Assembly (NCBI GenBank): GCA_001898505.1
Contig: MKTZ01000020.1
Coordinates: 1-64,000 of the forward strand
Reading direction: 5' to 3'
Length of the DNA: 64,000 nt
Source: Sphingobacteriales bacterium 50-39
GTDB taxonomy: Bacteria > Bacteroidota > Bacteroidia > Chitinophagales > Chitinophagaceae
Below the pieces are notes generated by a model. It had not been told where the DNA came from. It ran no database searches and was given only the letters and a program-made list of their open reading frames with translations. Below, one piece after another: positions 26,961 to 35,650 of this stretch (positions within the stretch are counted from its first letter, which is position 1; each line of letters opens with the position of its first letter). Position numbers and translations under genes: made by a program.

Positions 26961-27059
26961 TCAGCCGACCGCCATGAATGTCTCGAACACCCCCTCTGCC
27001 CGTCCCTTTTTCCCTCAACCGTATAGCGGAAGTCGTTGTATGTTTACAAAAAAAAAGCC

Positions 27060-27911
27060 ATGTTGCTTTACAACAAGAATGCCGTTATCTATGGCGGAGG
27101 CGCCTCCCTCGCAGGAGCAGTAGCCCGGACGATGGCCCGCGAAGGAGCCAATATATTTCTGGCGGGACGCAATACAGCTTCCTTGCAAAAGGTAAAGGAA
27201 GAGATCATTCAAAGCGGCGGCCATGCAGAAGCAGCGACGTTGGACGCGCTGGATGAAAACGCTGTTCGCCAGCATCTGCAGAAGGTAGTCAGTTCGGCAG
27301 GCACGGTGGACATATCGTTCAATCTTGTTGGCATCCACAACGTTCAGAATATCCCCCTCATAGAAATGACCCTGCCTGAATTTGTGCAGACTATTACAAA
27401 TACCATGACCACTCAATTCCTGACCTGCACGGCAGCCGGGCAGATCATGGTCCGGCAAGGCTCCGGCGTGATCCTGTCGCTGACAGCCACGTGCGGTGGC
27501 ATCGGATATCCTCTCACAGGAGGCTTTGGCCCTGCCTGCGCCGCCGTCGAAGGCTTTTCCAAAAACCTGGCCTCGGAGCTGGGTCCGCATGGCGTGCGTG
27601 TTGTAAACATCCGGAGTGCCGGGTCACCCGATTCACGTCCCTTTGCACAGGCCATGCTCTCCATGCCGGATATGGTAAAGCCCATTCTAAAAAGAATGGA
27701 AGAAGATACGATGTTGAAGAAGCTCCCGTTGATGGAAGACATAGCCAATACAGCCTTGTTCCTTTCATCTCCGCTGGCGGCTAAGATCACAGGCGTTACC
27801 ATCGATGTCACGGTCGGCACCGTCAGCCAGATCAAACGTCCGCCAACGGATATAATCCCCCGGCAAAGAGCCGGCATCGTTTTGGATTCGCCAGACGGCC
27901 AAAAGGGCTAA
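27060..27911 (+). CDS. SDR-family oxidoreductase with replaced catalytic residues
   Basis: This 283-residue Rossmann protein starts at the ATG at 27060. The nucleotide motif is an atypical YGGGASLAGAVA (residues 11-22) followed by GRN at the end of strand 2, suggesting NADP(H) binding. Where active SDRs have Tyr-x-x-x-Lys, this protein reads GFGPACAAVEGF, with Phe156 and Cys160 in place of Tyr and Lys. The usual Ser position is also lost, while the Asn (N88) is kept. It may be a non-catalytic or mechanistically divergent SDR. It lies 99 bases behind the sulfatase and 30 bases before the next dehydrogenase, so it may belong to the tail of the same transcript. Confidence 0.82.
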   Translation: MLLYNKNAVIYGGGASLAGAVARTMAREGANIFLAGRNTASLQKVKEEIIQSGGHAEAATLDALDENAVRQHLQKVVSSAGTVDISFNLVGIHNVQNIPLIEMTLPEFVQTITNTMTTQFLTCTAAGQIMVRQGSGVILSLTATCGGIGYPLTGGFGPACAAVEGFSKNLASELGPHGVRVVNIRSAGSPDSRPFAQAMLSMPDMVKPILKRMEEDTMLKKLPLMEDIANTALFLSSPLAAKITGVTIDVTVGTVSQIKRPPTDIIPRQRAGIVLDSPDGQKG

Positions 27912-27941
27912 AGTTCCCATATCTTTGGGAAAAAATTCAGC

Positions 27942-28790
27942 ATGACAGCATTCTTAGGCATGGGGCTTTTAGGGTCCAACTTTGTCAAGGCAATGATCAA
28001 TAAAGGGGGAAATGTCAACGTATGGAACAGGACTGCATCGAAGGCCACGGCGCTGGAACAATATGGCGCGAAGGCATTCGCTACCCCTGCAGAAGCGGTA
28101 AGGGACGCCGATACCATTCATCTCACATTAAAGGACGACGTCACGGTGGAGGAAGTGCTGGCACAGGCTCAGGCAGGTCTTAAACCAGGCGCCACCATCA
28201 TAGACCATACTACTACCTCGGTACCCGGAGCCATACAAAGGACCAGAACATGGAAGGAAAAAGGGTTTACCTATCTGCACGCCCCGGTTTTTATGGGTCC
28301 CCAGAATGCACTGGAGAGCACTGGCTATATGCTGGTATCCGGCGATCAATCCGTCATCAGCCGGCTGGAGCACACATTATCCAAAATGACTGGCAAACTG
28401 ATGAATTTTGGTCCTGAAGAAGGAAGAGCAGCAGGTATGAAGCTCGTTGGGAACTGTTTCCTCGTTGCTTTTACCACCGGCATCGCAGATACGCTGGCTC
28501 TCGGAAAATCCCTGGATATACCCATCGGCGATATCAATACATTGTTCGACTCATGGAATCCCGGAGCCGTTCTCTCCGCACGTCTGAAAAGGATGACCAG
28601 CGGCAGCTACGATAAGCCGTCCTGGGAATTGAATATGGCTAGAAAGGATACCGGACTCTTCATACAGGCGGCGGAAAATAAGAACATACACTTAGCCGTG
28701 ATACCGGCAATAGCTGCCGAGATGGATCGCTGGATCAGCAAGGGACATGGCGGTGAGGACTGGACGGTCATCGGATCGGGAGCTATTTAG
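27942..28790 (+). CDS. NAD(P)-dependent beta-hydroxyacid dehydrogenase family protein
   Basis: The 282 residues fit the 3-hydroxyisobutyrate / 6-phosphogluconate dehydrogenase-like family. The Rossmann motif is FLGMGLLGSNFVKAMINKG at the N-terminus, with NRT at the end of strand 2 suggesting NADP(H). The substrate-carboxylate loop is HTTTSVPGAIQ, and the catalytic Lys lies in GMKLVGNCF. Members reduce or oxidise beta-hydroxyacids and glyoxylate-like substrates; imine reductases also share the fold, so the substrate is open. It is co-directional with the SDR gene. Its 3' end overlaps the convergent gene on the other strand by 8 bases. Confidence 0.85.
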   Translation: MTAFLGMGLLGSNFVKAMINKGGNVNVWNRTASKATALEQYGAKAFATPAEAVRDADTIHLTLKDDVTVEEVLAQAQAGLKPGATIIDHTTTSVPGAIQRTRTWKEKGFTYLHAPVFMGPQNALESTGYMLVSGDQSVISRLEHTLSKMTGKLMNFGPEEGRAAGMKLVGNCFLVAFTTGIADTLALGKSLDIPIGDINTLFDSWNPGAVLSARLKRMTSGSYDKPSWELNMARKDTGLFIQAAENKNIHLAVIPAIAAEMDRWISKGHGGEDWTVIGSGAI

Positions 28791-29466
28791 TCTGTTCTTC
28801 CTTCGCCAGGCGGATAATATCCTTCCCTTCGATGACTTTTCGCTCATATCCCTGTTTTACTACGCGGATCATGGCCAGCGCCAGCTCCTGCAACGTGCAG
28901 AAGCCGGATGGATACAGCGCCCTCCCCAAAGGAAACAGCCAATTGATGTATTTATAAAAACTATGCGTTCGGACAAGTCCCGGTATAGGTTTTATAAATC
29001 CTGGTCGAAAGGCAAACACCTGCCGGAAAGGCAGCCGCATAAGATCATTTTCCGTCCGCCCCTTTACTCTTGCCCATCTGATCCGCCCCTTCTCGCTGCT
29101 GTCCGTACCTGCTCCCGAAATATAACAAAAGCTCATATCCGGGTTCAATCTGCTTAATGTCCCTGCTACTGCCATCGTCAGGGTATAAGTAGTCTGAAAA
29201 TACTGTTCTGCCCCCATCCCTACCGAGCTGACGCCCAGACAGAAAAAACAGGCATTGTATCCGCTGAGTTGTCCCTCGATGGCGGAGAGGTTGAAAAAGT
29301 CAGGATGAATGACCTCCTTTAACTTGGGGTGACTGACACCGGAAGGCTTTCGGTTGATCACCAGTACAGCCTCCACATCCGGATGTTGCAGACACATGTA
29401 TAATACGCCTTCGCCTACCATGCCGGTAGCGCCGGTAATGATCGCTCTGATGGAAGATGGATCCAT
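28783..29466 (-). CDS. NAD(P)-binding epimerase/dehydratase-like protein
   Basis: This 227-residue extended-SDR protein has an N-terminal TGATGMVGEGVL motif, RKPSGVSHPK at the usual second-strand position and YISGAGTDSSEKGRIRWARV in the catalytic region. The classical Tyr-x-x-x-Lys is not evident there: the sequence around WARVKGRTE carries the Lys but no Tyr. It belongs to the short NmrA/YwnB-like group common in Bacteroidota. It starts one base after the stop of the upstream gene, so it is the third gene of a minus-strand operon with the two membrane-protein genes. Confidence 0.75.
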   Translation of the reverse strand: MDPSSIRAIITGATGMVGEGVLYMCLQHPDVEAVLVINRKPSGVSHPKLKEVIHPDFFNLSAIEGQLSGYNACFFCLGVSSVGMGAEQYFQTTYTLTMAVAGTLSRLNPDMSFCYISGAGTDSSEKGRIRWARVKGRTENDLMRLPFRQVFAFRPGFIKPIPGLVRTHSFYKYINWLFPLGRALYPSGFCTLQELALAMIRVVKQGYERKVIEGKDIIRLAKEEQTK

Positions 29467-29467
29467 G

Positions 29468-31087
29468 TTATTTCACTTCTCTGTCAAAAGCAGCCGTAAG
29501 CACCTGCCCATTGCGCTTTACCTGTACCCAGATCCGGTAAAGCCCCGGCTGCGGAAAAGTATAGGGGAAAGTTACGGAATTATCCATTTTCATATCCCCC
29601 ATTGTATCCTGGGGCATATTCATTTGACGCATCAGGAAAGTAGTACGTTCCTGCTCGGACATCCCTTTCAGGGTCCTGAGCAGCCGATCCACACTATCCC
29701 GGAAACGAACCCTATTATCATAGTTATACTCCTTGTCCGGCGATCCGATCCGCCGCTCCAGGTTGGCCTGGGCTGCCACCGAATAGGTGCCGACAGGATG
29801 AATATGGATATACGTGCTGCCGTCGTTCTTTACGATGACTGCGTGCCCCTGCATACCCAGGTAAGGCTCCAACTTCACCGGCCGCCGACTGCTGTCATAG
29901 ACGGCAAAGTCCAGCGTATACAACATCCCGCTCTCAAAACCACCTGCGGGTCCTCCCTCCATCACCATCTCCGAACCATCCTTCATCCTTACTCCTTTAC
30001 CAGGCTTCCCGCAGACAATGGCATTGTTATCATTCCGGTATGGGTTGTCCATGAGGTTATTTGGCAACGCATAGGCATAGGCGTCATCAGGATCGTGAGG
30101 GTCCGTGGTTCCCACCATATCTTCTGCCAGCGTCAGCGTATCCCTGATCGTTTCTGTAAACCCCGACGAATAGACAATGTCCGCAAAAGCCAGGTATTTG
30201 CCCGCGGGCATGGGGGGCAGATTGGCTATGAAATGAGCCGTGTCCTTCCTGTCAGGATGCACATGTGCAAACACATCCAGCCCCGGCAGCCGCATGAGAA
30301 AAAGATGCATGATCTTGCCGTGATCCGGTACCAGGTAGGATAATGATGCCCGTCGCTGATTGTCCAACGTATCGATGGTCATCTCCAGCGTATTCCTGCT
30401 GTATTTATCATTCATCCGCAATTCCGCATGCATTGGCTTGAACATAAAATGCTGGTACCTCTTTGCCCAGTTCCCCCACCAGGCATTGCCGCCATAGACT
30501 GCCAGGGATGTCAATAACGCAGCCATGGCAAATGCCACCCGCCGGGACCTCCTTCTGCGCAGGGGTAAAGCTTCTCCTTCGTTGGTGATACCCTCTCCGA
30601 CACTGGCGCCTATCAGCGTCACCATCAGGACAAAAAGAATAATACCCAATATTACCAGGCTTATGCTGGTTGTAGCAGGCAGCTTCTTTTCCCCGGTGGA
30701 TATGGCTACAATAGGCACCACCAGTTCCCCCTCCCCCTTGCTCCCTTTCACATGCAGCAGCACACTGGAAGACCCGTTCTGCATCAACCATACTATACCT
30801 GTATAGGCTCCGGGAGACCCCGCTATGGGCTGAAGCACCTCTGCGGGAGGTGCACCTTCCCTTCCGGAAAAATAATAGACGGGCTGTGTGGTGATGACGG
30901 CGTCCGTCGGATTCTGCAAATAGACGGTCACTTTTGCCGTACCAGGTATCACATCCGGAGGCTTGATGCTTACTAAAAGATGATAAGGCCCTGCTACTCC
31001 TTCCATGGCGACGTCCGGACTGCCTACATGCGCGTGGCCGCCCTTCATCCACAATATCAATAATAGTATGATAGCAGCTCGTTTCAT
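29468..31087 (-). CDS. His/Met-rich membrane-anchored exported protein
   Basis: This 539-residue protein starts at the ATG at 31087, overlapping the upstream stop as ATGA. A signal peptide is followed by a beta-sandwich ectodomain, a transmembrane helix (about 142-163), a basic loop RRRRSRR, a second helix (about 184-199) and a large second ectodomain. That domain carries two HxHP motifs, FAHVHPDRKD (about 275) and YIHIHPVGTYS (about 428). Near the end is a Met-rich stretch, MRQMNMPQDTMGDMKM (about 486-501). His pairs and Met-rich strings of this kind are typical of periplasmic copper handling. That role is inferred from motifs; I do not recognise the family. Confidence 0.65.
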   Translation of the reverse strand: MKRAAIILLLILWMKGGHAHVGSPDVAMEGVAGPYHLLVSIKPPDVIPGTAKVTVYLQNPTDAVITTQPVYYFSGREGAPPAEVLQPIAGSPGAYTGIVWLMQNGSSSVLLHVKGSKGEGELVVPIVAISTGEKKLPATTSISLVILGIILFVLMVTLIGASVGEGITNEGEALPLRRRRSRRVAFAMAALLTSLAVYGGNAWWGNWAKRYQHFMFKPMHAELRMNDKYSRNTLEMTIDTLDNQRRASLSYLVPDHGKIMHLFLMRLPGLDVFAHVHPDRKDTAHFIANLPPMPAGKYLAFADIVYSSGFTETIRDTLTLAEDMVGTTDPHDPDDAYAYALPNNLMDNPYRNDNNAIVCGKPGKGVRMKDGSEMVMEGGPAGGFESGMLYTLDFAVYDSSRRPVKLEPYLGMQGHAVIVKNDGSTYIHIHPVGTYSVAAQANLERRIGSPDKEYNYDNRVRFRDSVDRLLRTLKGMSEQERTTFLMRQMNMPQDTMGDMKMDNSVTFPYTFPQPGLYRIWVQVKRNGQVLTAAFDREVK

Positions 31088-32214
31088 CTTTTTACCAGTT
31101 GTATCCATTGCCCCCAGCGCAGACTCAATCGGGCGGCCAGCGTTCCAATAGCAATTGCGATCAGTACATCTATGGCCAGACTCCCGGGTGTGGATAGGAG
31201 GAAGGGATGGATCTTATAACGGTATGGCCAGTCGGGCGGATCGCCAAAATACCAGCTGTCCGCCCCAAAGAACCAATTACGCGCATAAGGCGATTCTATC
31301 AGCCAGCCACTTAGCGGGTATTCGATGATCAGCATCCCCAATACAAAACAGACGCTCAGCAACAAGGCCTTTATCCATTCACTCCCTTTCCAGCTCCGCG
31401 AGATCCAGTCCATCAGCAGGGCGGGGATAAATACCAGCATGGGAAAATTGCCAGGCTGAAAATGGGTGGTATGTGTAAGAATGGGTCCCAGCTTCGGCTC
31501 GGCAGGGAAGATCTGCAAAATCCAGTTGGAAAGCGCCGCGATAAAAAAATAGCCCAGCGCTACTGCCATCATCCCCCATTTCATTCGCAAGGCCCGGCCA
31601 AATACGGGAAGGAACAGCAGGGTCGTCGCAGCTGCTATTATATAAAACTGGCCGCCCCGCATACCTCTTGTATGGAGGAACTGCGTACCTAAAGTATATA
31701 TCATGGTAAGCAAGCTTGCTGCACTGACGATCAACAAGATACGAAACAAATATTTTCCGACCGTGTCGCCCGTATTCAAGTATTTGCTGACGCCTACACA
31801 GGCGCCAAACTGCAGGAACAGCATGCCCAGCCCCAACAAAGAATGAGGAGGAGACAGAATGGTGACATCCAATCCATAGGCGCTATGCCACCAGTCATCA
31901 AAAGGTGCGGAGGTCAGCATGGCAATAGCGCCCCAGATACAGAACAAGGCCCCCAGCGAGCTGTAAAAGACCCCCCAGACCCGCACGGTGGAAGCCTTTA
32001 CGGTCTCTGTAGGGCGGATACTATTCCAAATGACCTGTATTCCCGAAAATAAGCCTGCGAAAATGGCTCCTAAATAAATGAGTATATGCGGGGGTGAGAG
32101 GAATTTATCCCGCCCGATGCTCCTGTGCCAGGAAATATCCCATAATATACCCGTCACCGTCAGTAATGATGCCAGGGACACCGCATATAGGTAGAGGGGA
32201 AGATATGCTTTCAT
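31084..32214 (-). CDS. Polytopic membrane protein of unknown function
   Basis: This 376-residue protein has about ten hydrophobic helices from the ATG at 32214 (MKAYLPLYLYAVSLASLL). An ATG 23 codons upstream (32283) is possible but adds a polar Ser/Thr/Pro-rich stretch. Recurrent aromatic, His and Asp residues at helix ends (ILWDISWHRSIGRDKFLSPP, DDWWHSAYGLDVTILSPPHS) look like a conserved core, and the repeated SPPH element suggests internal duplication. No family is recognised. It is the first gene of the operon and is translationally coupled (ATGA) to the His/Met-rich protein, so the two probably form a complex. Confidence 0.65.
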   Translation of the reverse strand: MKAYLPLYLYAVSLASLLTVTGILWDISWHRSIGRDKFLSPPHILIYLGAIFAGLFSGIQVIWNSIRPTETVKASTVRVWGVFYSSLGALFCIWGAIAMLTSAPFDDWWHSAYGLDVTILSPPHSLLGLGMLFLQFGACVGVSKYLNTGDTVGKYLFRILLIVSAASLLTMIYTLGTQFLHTRGMRGGQFYIIAAATTLLFLPVFGRALRMKWGMMAVALGYFFIAALSNWILQIFPAEPKLGPILTHTTHFQPGNFPMLVFIPALLMDWISRSWKGSEWIKALLLSVCFVLGMLIIEYPLSGWLIESPYARNWFFGADSWYFGDPPDWPYRYKIHPFLLSTPGSLAIDVLIAIAIGTLAARLSLRWGQWIQLVKR

Positions 32215-32338
32215 GGTGATAGGCCGGGCATTGGAAGCCCTGGCCGAAGAGGGAGGTAAGGTCGTGGTGAGGCCGATGGACATAAGCTTAGTTTGAATGG
32301 TACAATGAGTCGTTCATACCTGTATTCCATAAATATAA

Positions 32339-32367
32339 CAAAAAAACCGCCTCAGAAAAAGGCGGTC
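32339..32367 (-). terminator. Terminator of the L,D-transpeptidase gene
   Basis: On the minus strand the stem ACCGCC / GGCGGT (loop TTTTTCTGA) is followed by a run of seven T. It lies 28 bases after the stop of the transpeptidase-like gene and separates it from the membrane-protein operon downstream. Confidence 0.75.
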
Positions 32368-32394
32368 CCGTCAATATGAAATTAGTTTATCAGC

Positions 32395-33291
32395 TTAAAT
32401 ACCATTGAGTACGGAAGACTGGGCAAGATACTTCCTGGAAGGATAGTAGATAAAGAAGCAGCTGCCATTCTTCATCAGCGGGATGATCTCTTCGCTGACC
32501 TCGGTGGGGATGGCAGGACAGCCAAATGTTGTTCCCATTACGCCATATTTATTCAGGATCCTTTGACTTACATAAGGAGCGCCGTGGATAACGATACTGC
32601 GCCTGTAAGCATTGTCGTTAAAACCTTTATCCATACCATCGATACGGAGCGACAGCCCGTTGACCCCATAATAAGTCTTACGTGTCACATAAAAACCCAG
32701 GCTGCTCTTGCAGGACTCATCCTGGTTCGAGAACGAGCTGGCAAATTCCTCACCTGAATTGATACCATGTGCTACAAAGGTCTTATAAAGTACTTTCTTG
32801 TTACGTACGTCGATCACATACATTCTCTCCCTGGAAGAGGACTGGCTGAAGTCACAAATGGTCAGCAGGTCGGTGTTATGCAGCGCACCCTTCTTCAACA
32901 GCTTGTGATATCCGAGCCAGGCATATTCAAAAGCCTTCAGACTCAGATCTTCGCTTTCCAGACCCATTATATCATACATGCCAATGGCAGTATTCATTAC
33001 CAGGTTATATTCGGCCTTCATGGCAGCCAGCCGTATAGCTCTTTTGGCTTCTTCCGCCCTGGCGGCTTCAACAGCAGCCTTAGCCGCTTCCACCTTCGCC
33101 AGCTCGGCAATTCTTGCGCACATGTTCTCGGCAGATGCATTATAACGGATGATTTTCTTGATGACGTCGGCAGAATGATAACCATTGGACCGGGCGATCG
33201 TCTCATTGTTACCCGCTACCAGTGCGACAGGAGCTGTCAACACAAACAACAGCAGCAGGATCTTGGCGGCATGAAGGAGATTTTTTTTCAT
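32395..33291 (-). CDS. Murein L,D-transpeptidase catalytic-domain protein (YkuD_2 type)
   Basis: The protein has 298 residues from the ATG at 33291, giving the signal peptide MKKNLLHAAKILLLLFVLTA. The catalytic region holds H236 (VIHGAPYVS) and C258 (GTTFGCPAIP), matching the HGAPYV...GCP pattern of the YkuD_2 family, which cleaves or cross-links murein via a Cys nucleophile. The N-terminal 60 residues of the mature protein include an Ala/Glu/Lys-rich helix at about 63-90 that looks like a coiled coil and may position the enzyme in the periplasm. It is a single gene with its own terminator. Confidence 0.85.
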   Translation of the reverse strand: MKKNLLHAAKILLLLFVLTAPVALVAGNNETIARSNGYHSADVIKKIIRYNASAENMCARIAELAKVEAAKAAVEAARAEEAKRAIRLAAMKAEYNLVMNTAIGMYDIMGLESEDLSLKAFEYAWLGYHKLLKKGALHNTDLLTICDFSQSSSRERMYVIDVRNKKVLYKTFVAHGINSGEEFASSFSNQDESCKSSLGFYVTRKTYYGVNGLSLRIDGMDKGFNDNAYRRSIVIHGAPYVSQRILNKYGVMGTTFGCPAIPTEVSEEIIPLMKNGSCFFIYYPSRKYLAQSSVLNGI

Positions 33292-33330
33292 AAAACGGAT
33301 TTGATGTATAATTTCCAATGGATGTACCAA

Positions 33331-33676
33331 ATCCTAATCAATTAATTATCAATACATTACAAATAATCACCTGAACGATCCAATCCCGGTTTGGGAAAAC
33401 TTTCTCTGTTTTAGGAAATTCCCGGTTGGCGCATCCGGGCTAGCTGGCCTGTAGGAGCGAGGCCAAAATTCGTTCCGACGGAAATTCCAGACTACGAGGG
33501 GCGAAAAAAATCAGGGATGAAAACATCCCTGATTTACCAAACCTAACTGCCTATGAAGACTATAAACTTTATGCGCGCTTTTACTAGCAAGCTGTAGTTG
33601 ATATACGATAAATAAGGAGAATTGGATTTCATTTTTACAGATTTTTTCTACTCTCCAGGAGAATTTTTCCCACCCA
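33331..33676. other. Intergenic stretch without a gene
   Basis: These 346 bases lie between two minus-strand genes. The right part would hold the 3' end of the Nramp transcript and the left part the transpeptidase promoter region. At about 33450-33480 a short palindromic stretch (GGCC..GGCC around TGTAGGAGCGA) adjoins CGTTCCGACGGA, which also begins the palindrome at 111-131. A strong hairpin follows at 33504-33537. Only very short open frames exist, none convincing. Confidence 0.6.
33504..33537 (-). terminator. Terminator of the Nramp-like transporter gene
   Basis: A 12-bp stem, AAATCAGGGATG / CATCCCTGATTT, with a four-base loop is followed on the minus strand by a T run (TTTTTTTCGCC). It is about 140 bases downstream of the transporter stop. 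The A-rich left flank and the lack of a T run on the plus strand favour the minus-strand role. Confidence 0.65.
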
Positions 33677-34966
33677 TCAGTGGAACTGGAACCATATCAA
33701 TGCTACGACTGACGCCGTCATCAGTATCAGCGCCAATGCGCCCAGTATATTTGAGCCCCGTTTGTTCACCTGCGCTCCCATTATCTTTGGATTGTTGCAG
33801 ATATGCATCACCAGTACGATCATCACGGGCGCTGTCAGCCCATATAAGATCGCCGTATACAACAGGGCCTGTATAGGGCTGATATTCAAAAAATCCAGGC
33901 AAAGTCCGGCCAATAATGCTAAGGTCATCGTCACATAAAAAGCCGGCGCCTCATTGAACTTCTTATCCAGCCCCTGACGCCAGTTGAAGGTCTCCGCAAC
34001 GATATAGGATAACGAGCCCCCCAATACAGGAATGGCTAAAAAACCCGTCCCAATGACCCCCATCGCAAACAGCGCATAGGCCAGATTGCCGGCCAGCGGC
34101 TTCAGGGCAAGAGCCGCCTGTTCCACGGTATCGATCTTACGCACCCCCGCATTATACAACACTACCCCTGTCGTCAGAATGATAAAGAACATGACTACAT
34201 TGCTGAACAGCATGCCGGAATAAACATCCGCTTCGATCTTTTCCATAAATCGCCGGTCGATAACGAGCCTCCTCCGACGCTGCGCGGTAGCGACGTCCTC
34301 CGCCTCCATCGTAGCCTGCCAGAAGAACAGATAAGGAGAAATGGTTGTCCCCAGGATAGCCACCAGTATCTCGAAAAAATCCTTATCCATATGTATGGCA
34401 GGCATCACGGTATGCCGCCATACCTGCCCCCATTCCACATGCACTAAGAAAGGGATCAGCAGGTACAGCAGCAGCACCAGGCAAAGCCACTTCAGGACAC
34501 CCGCCAGCTTTTGATAAGACCATTGGATCACACCAAAAAGGATCATCGCCGTAAATATGAGCTCGAAGGCAAATACCGGCACGGCCGGCAATAGCATATG
34601 CGCCACAGCCCCCATCCCCTCGATATCAGCCCCGATGTTCATTACAATGGCTGGAAAGCTGAATACCATCATCGCAATTCCCAGTTTCCGCGAATAATGC
34701 TCCCGCAATACACCGCTCAAACCCTTACAGGTTACAACCCCTATCCGGGCGCACATCTCCTGTATGGATGCCATCAGCGGGAAGGTGATCAATGCCGTCC
34801 ATAAAGTGCTCAACCCAAAGCCGGCCCCTGCCTGTGAGTAGGTGGCAATGCCTGACGGATCGTCATCGCTGGCTCCGGTGATCATCCCGGGCCCTAATAC
34901 TTTCCAGGTCTTGGCTATACGCGTCCGGATACTCCTGGTCTTCTTTATGGCTTTCTCCTGTGACAC
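33677..34966 (-). CDS. Nramp-family divalent metal transporter with altered metal-site motifs
   Basis: The 429 residues form about eleven transmembrane helices of the LeuT-like Nramp fold. Helix 1 reads GASDDDPSGIATYSQAGA: the metal-binding Asp (D36) is kept, but the canonical DPGN is DPSG, so the Asn ligand is Gly. Helix 6 reads GTTISPYLFFWQA where Mn/Fe transporters have A-x-M-P-H, so the Met ligand is Ser and the His is Tyr. In Nramp the Met favours transition metals; its loss suggests another substrate, possibly Mg2+. That substrate is inference. It is divergent from the phosphoglycerate mutase gene across 78 bases. Confidence 0.85.
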   Translation of the reverse strand: MSQEKAIKKTRSIRTRIAKTWKVLGPGMITGASDDDPSGIATYSQAGAGFGLSTLWTALITFPLMASIQEMCARIGVVTCKGLSGVLREHYSRKLGIAMMVFSFPAIVMNIGADIEGMGAVAHMLLPAVPVFAFELIFTAMILFGVIQWSYQKLAGVLKWLCLVLLLYLLIPFLVHVEWGQVWRHTVMPAIHMDKDFFEILVAILGTTISPYLFFWQATMEAEDVATAQRRRRLVIDRRFMEKIEADVYSGMLFSNVVMFFIILTTGVVLYNAGVRKIDTVEQAALALKPLAGNLAYALFAMGVIGTGFLAIPVLGGSLSYIVAETFNWRQGLDKKFNEAPAFYVTMTLALLAGLCLDFLNISPIQALLYTAILYGLTAPVMIVLVMHICNNPKIMGAQVNKRGSNILGALALILMTASVVALIWFQFH

Positions 34967-35044
34967 TTGTTTTGATTTAATGGTATGTATGGTGAATATA
35001 AAAAACTATCGTTAGCAAATTGTGATTACTTTATCTTTATAGCT

Positions 35045-35650
35045 ATGCCGCTCTTAACCATCGTCCGTCATGGCCAGTCAGCCTGGAATCTCGAGAACCG
35101 TTTCACCGGGGAGGTAGACGTAGACCTGACTCCTCTCGGCCGCGAAGAAGCCCGCTCAGCCGGAAAAAAGCTGGCCCATATCCGCTTTTCACGATGCTTT
35201 ACTTCTATACTGCGACGGGCCATCGAAACACTGGACATAATTTTAGAAGAAACCCATCAACCCCAGCTGCCGGTGACCCGTGACAAAGCCCTCGACGAAC
35301 GTAATTATGGGCAATTGCAAGGTCTCAATAAGGCGGAGACTGCAAAAAAGTACGGCGATGAGCAAGTCGCCATTTGGAGGAGAAGTTATAATGTACGCCC
35401 ACCCGGAGGGGAAAGCCTGGAAGATACCGCCCATCGCGTGATCCCTTACTATGTCCGGGAGATCGAGCCCTATCTTAAAAAAGGAGAAAATATCCTGATC
35501 GTTGCCCATGGCAACAGCCTGCGCGCCCTCATGATGCACCTGGAGCACATCGGCGAGGATAAGATATCCACGGTGGACCTGCCAACCGGGGTTCCCCGCC
35601 TGTATACATTCGATCCGCAACTGGATCTGCAAACAGTGACTTACCTGTGA
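35045..35650 (+). CDS. gpmA: 2,3-bisphosphoglycerate-dependent phosphoglycerate mutase
   Basis: This cytoplasmic enzyme of glycolysis interconverts 3- and 2-phosphoglycerate. The ATG at 35045 gives 201 residues starting MPLLTIVRHGQSAWN, with the phospho-His in RHG at the N-terminus as in the family. Other key elements are RAIETLDIIL, ERNYGQLQGLNK, PPGGESLED and the second catalytic His in VAHGNSLRALMMHLE. It is shorter than the E. coli enzyme (about 250 residues), as in other Bacteroidota members. Its last 10 bases overlap the convergent bshC gene. Confidence 0.92.
   Translation: MPLLTIVRHGQSAWNLENRFTGEVDVDLTPLGREEARSAGKKLAHIRFSRCFTSILRRAIETLDIILEETHQPQLPVTRDKALDERNYGQLQGLNKAETAKKYGDEQVAIWRRSYNVRPPGGESLEDTAHRVIPYYVREIEPYLKKGENILIVAHGNSLRALMMHLEHIGEDKISTVDLPTGVPRLYTFDPQLDLQTVTYL

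Noticed and set aside
33440-33485. A TGTAGGAGCGAGG stretch reminiscent of Pseudomonas REP sequences
   Set aside because: Only one short copy with a weak stem is present here; the similarity is likely chance.
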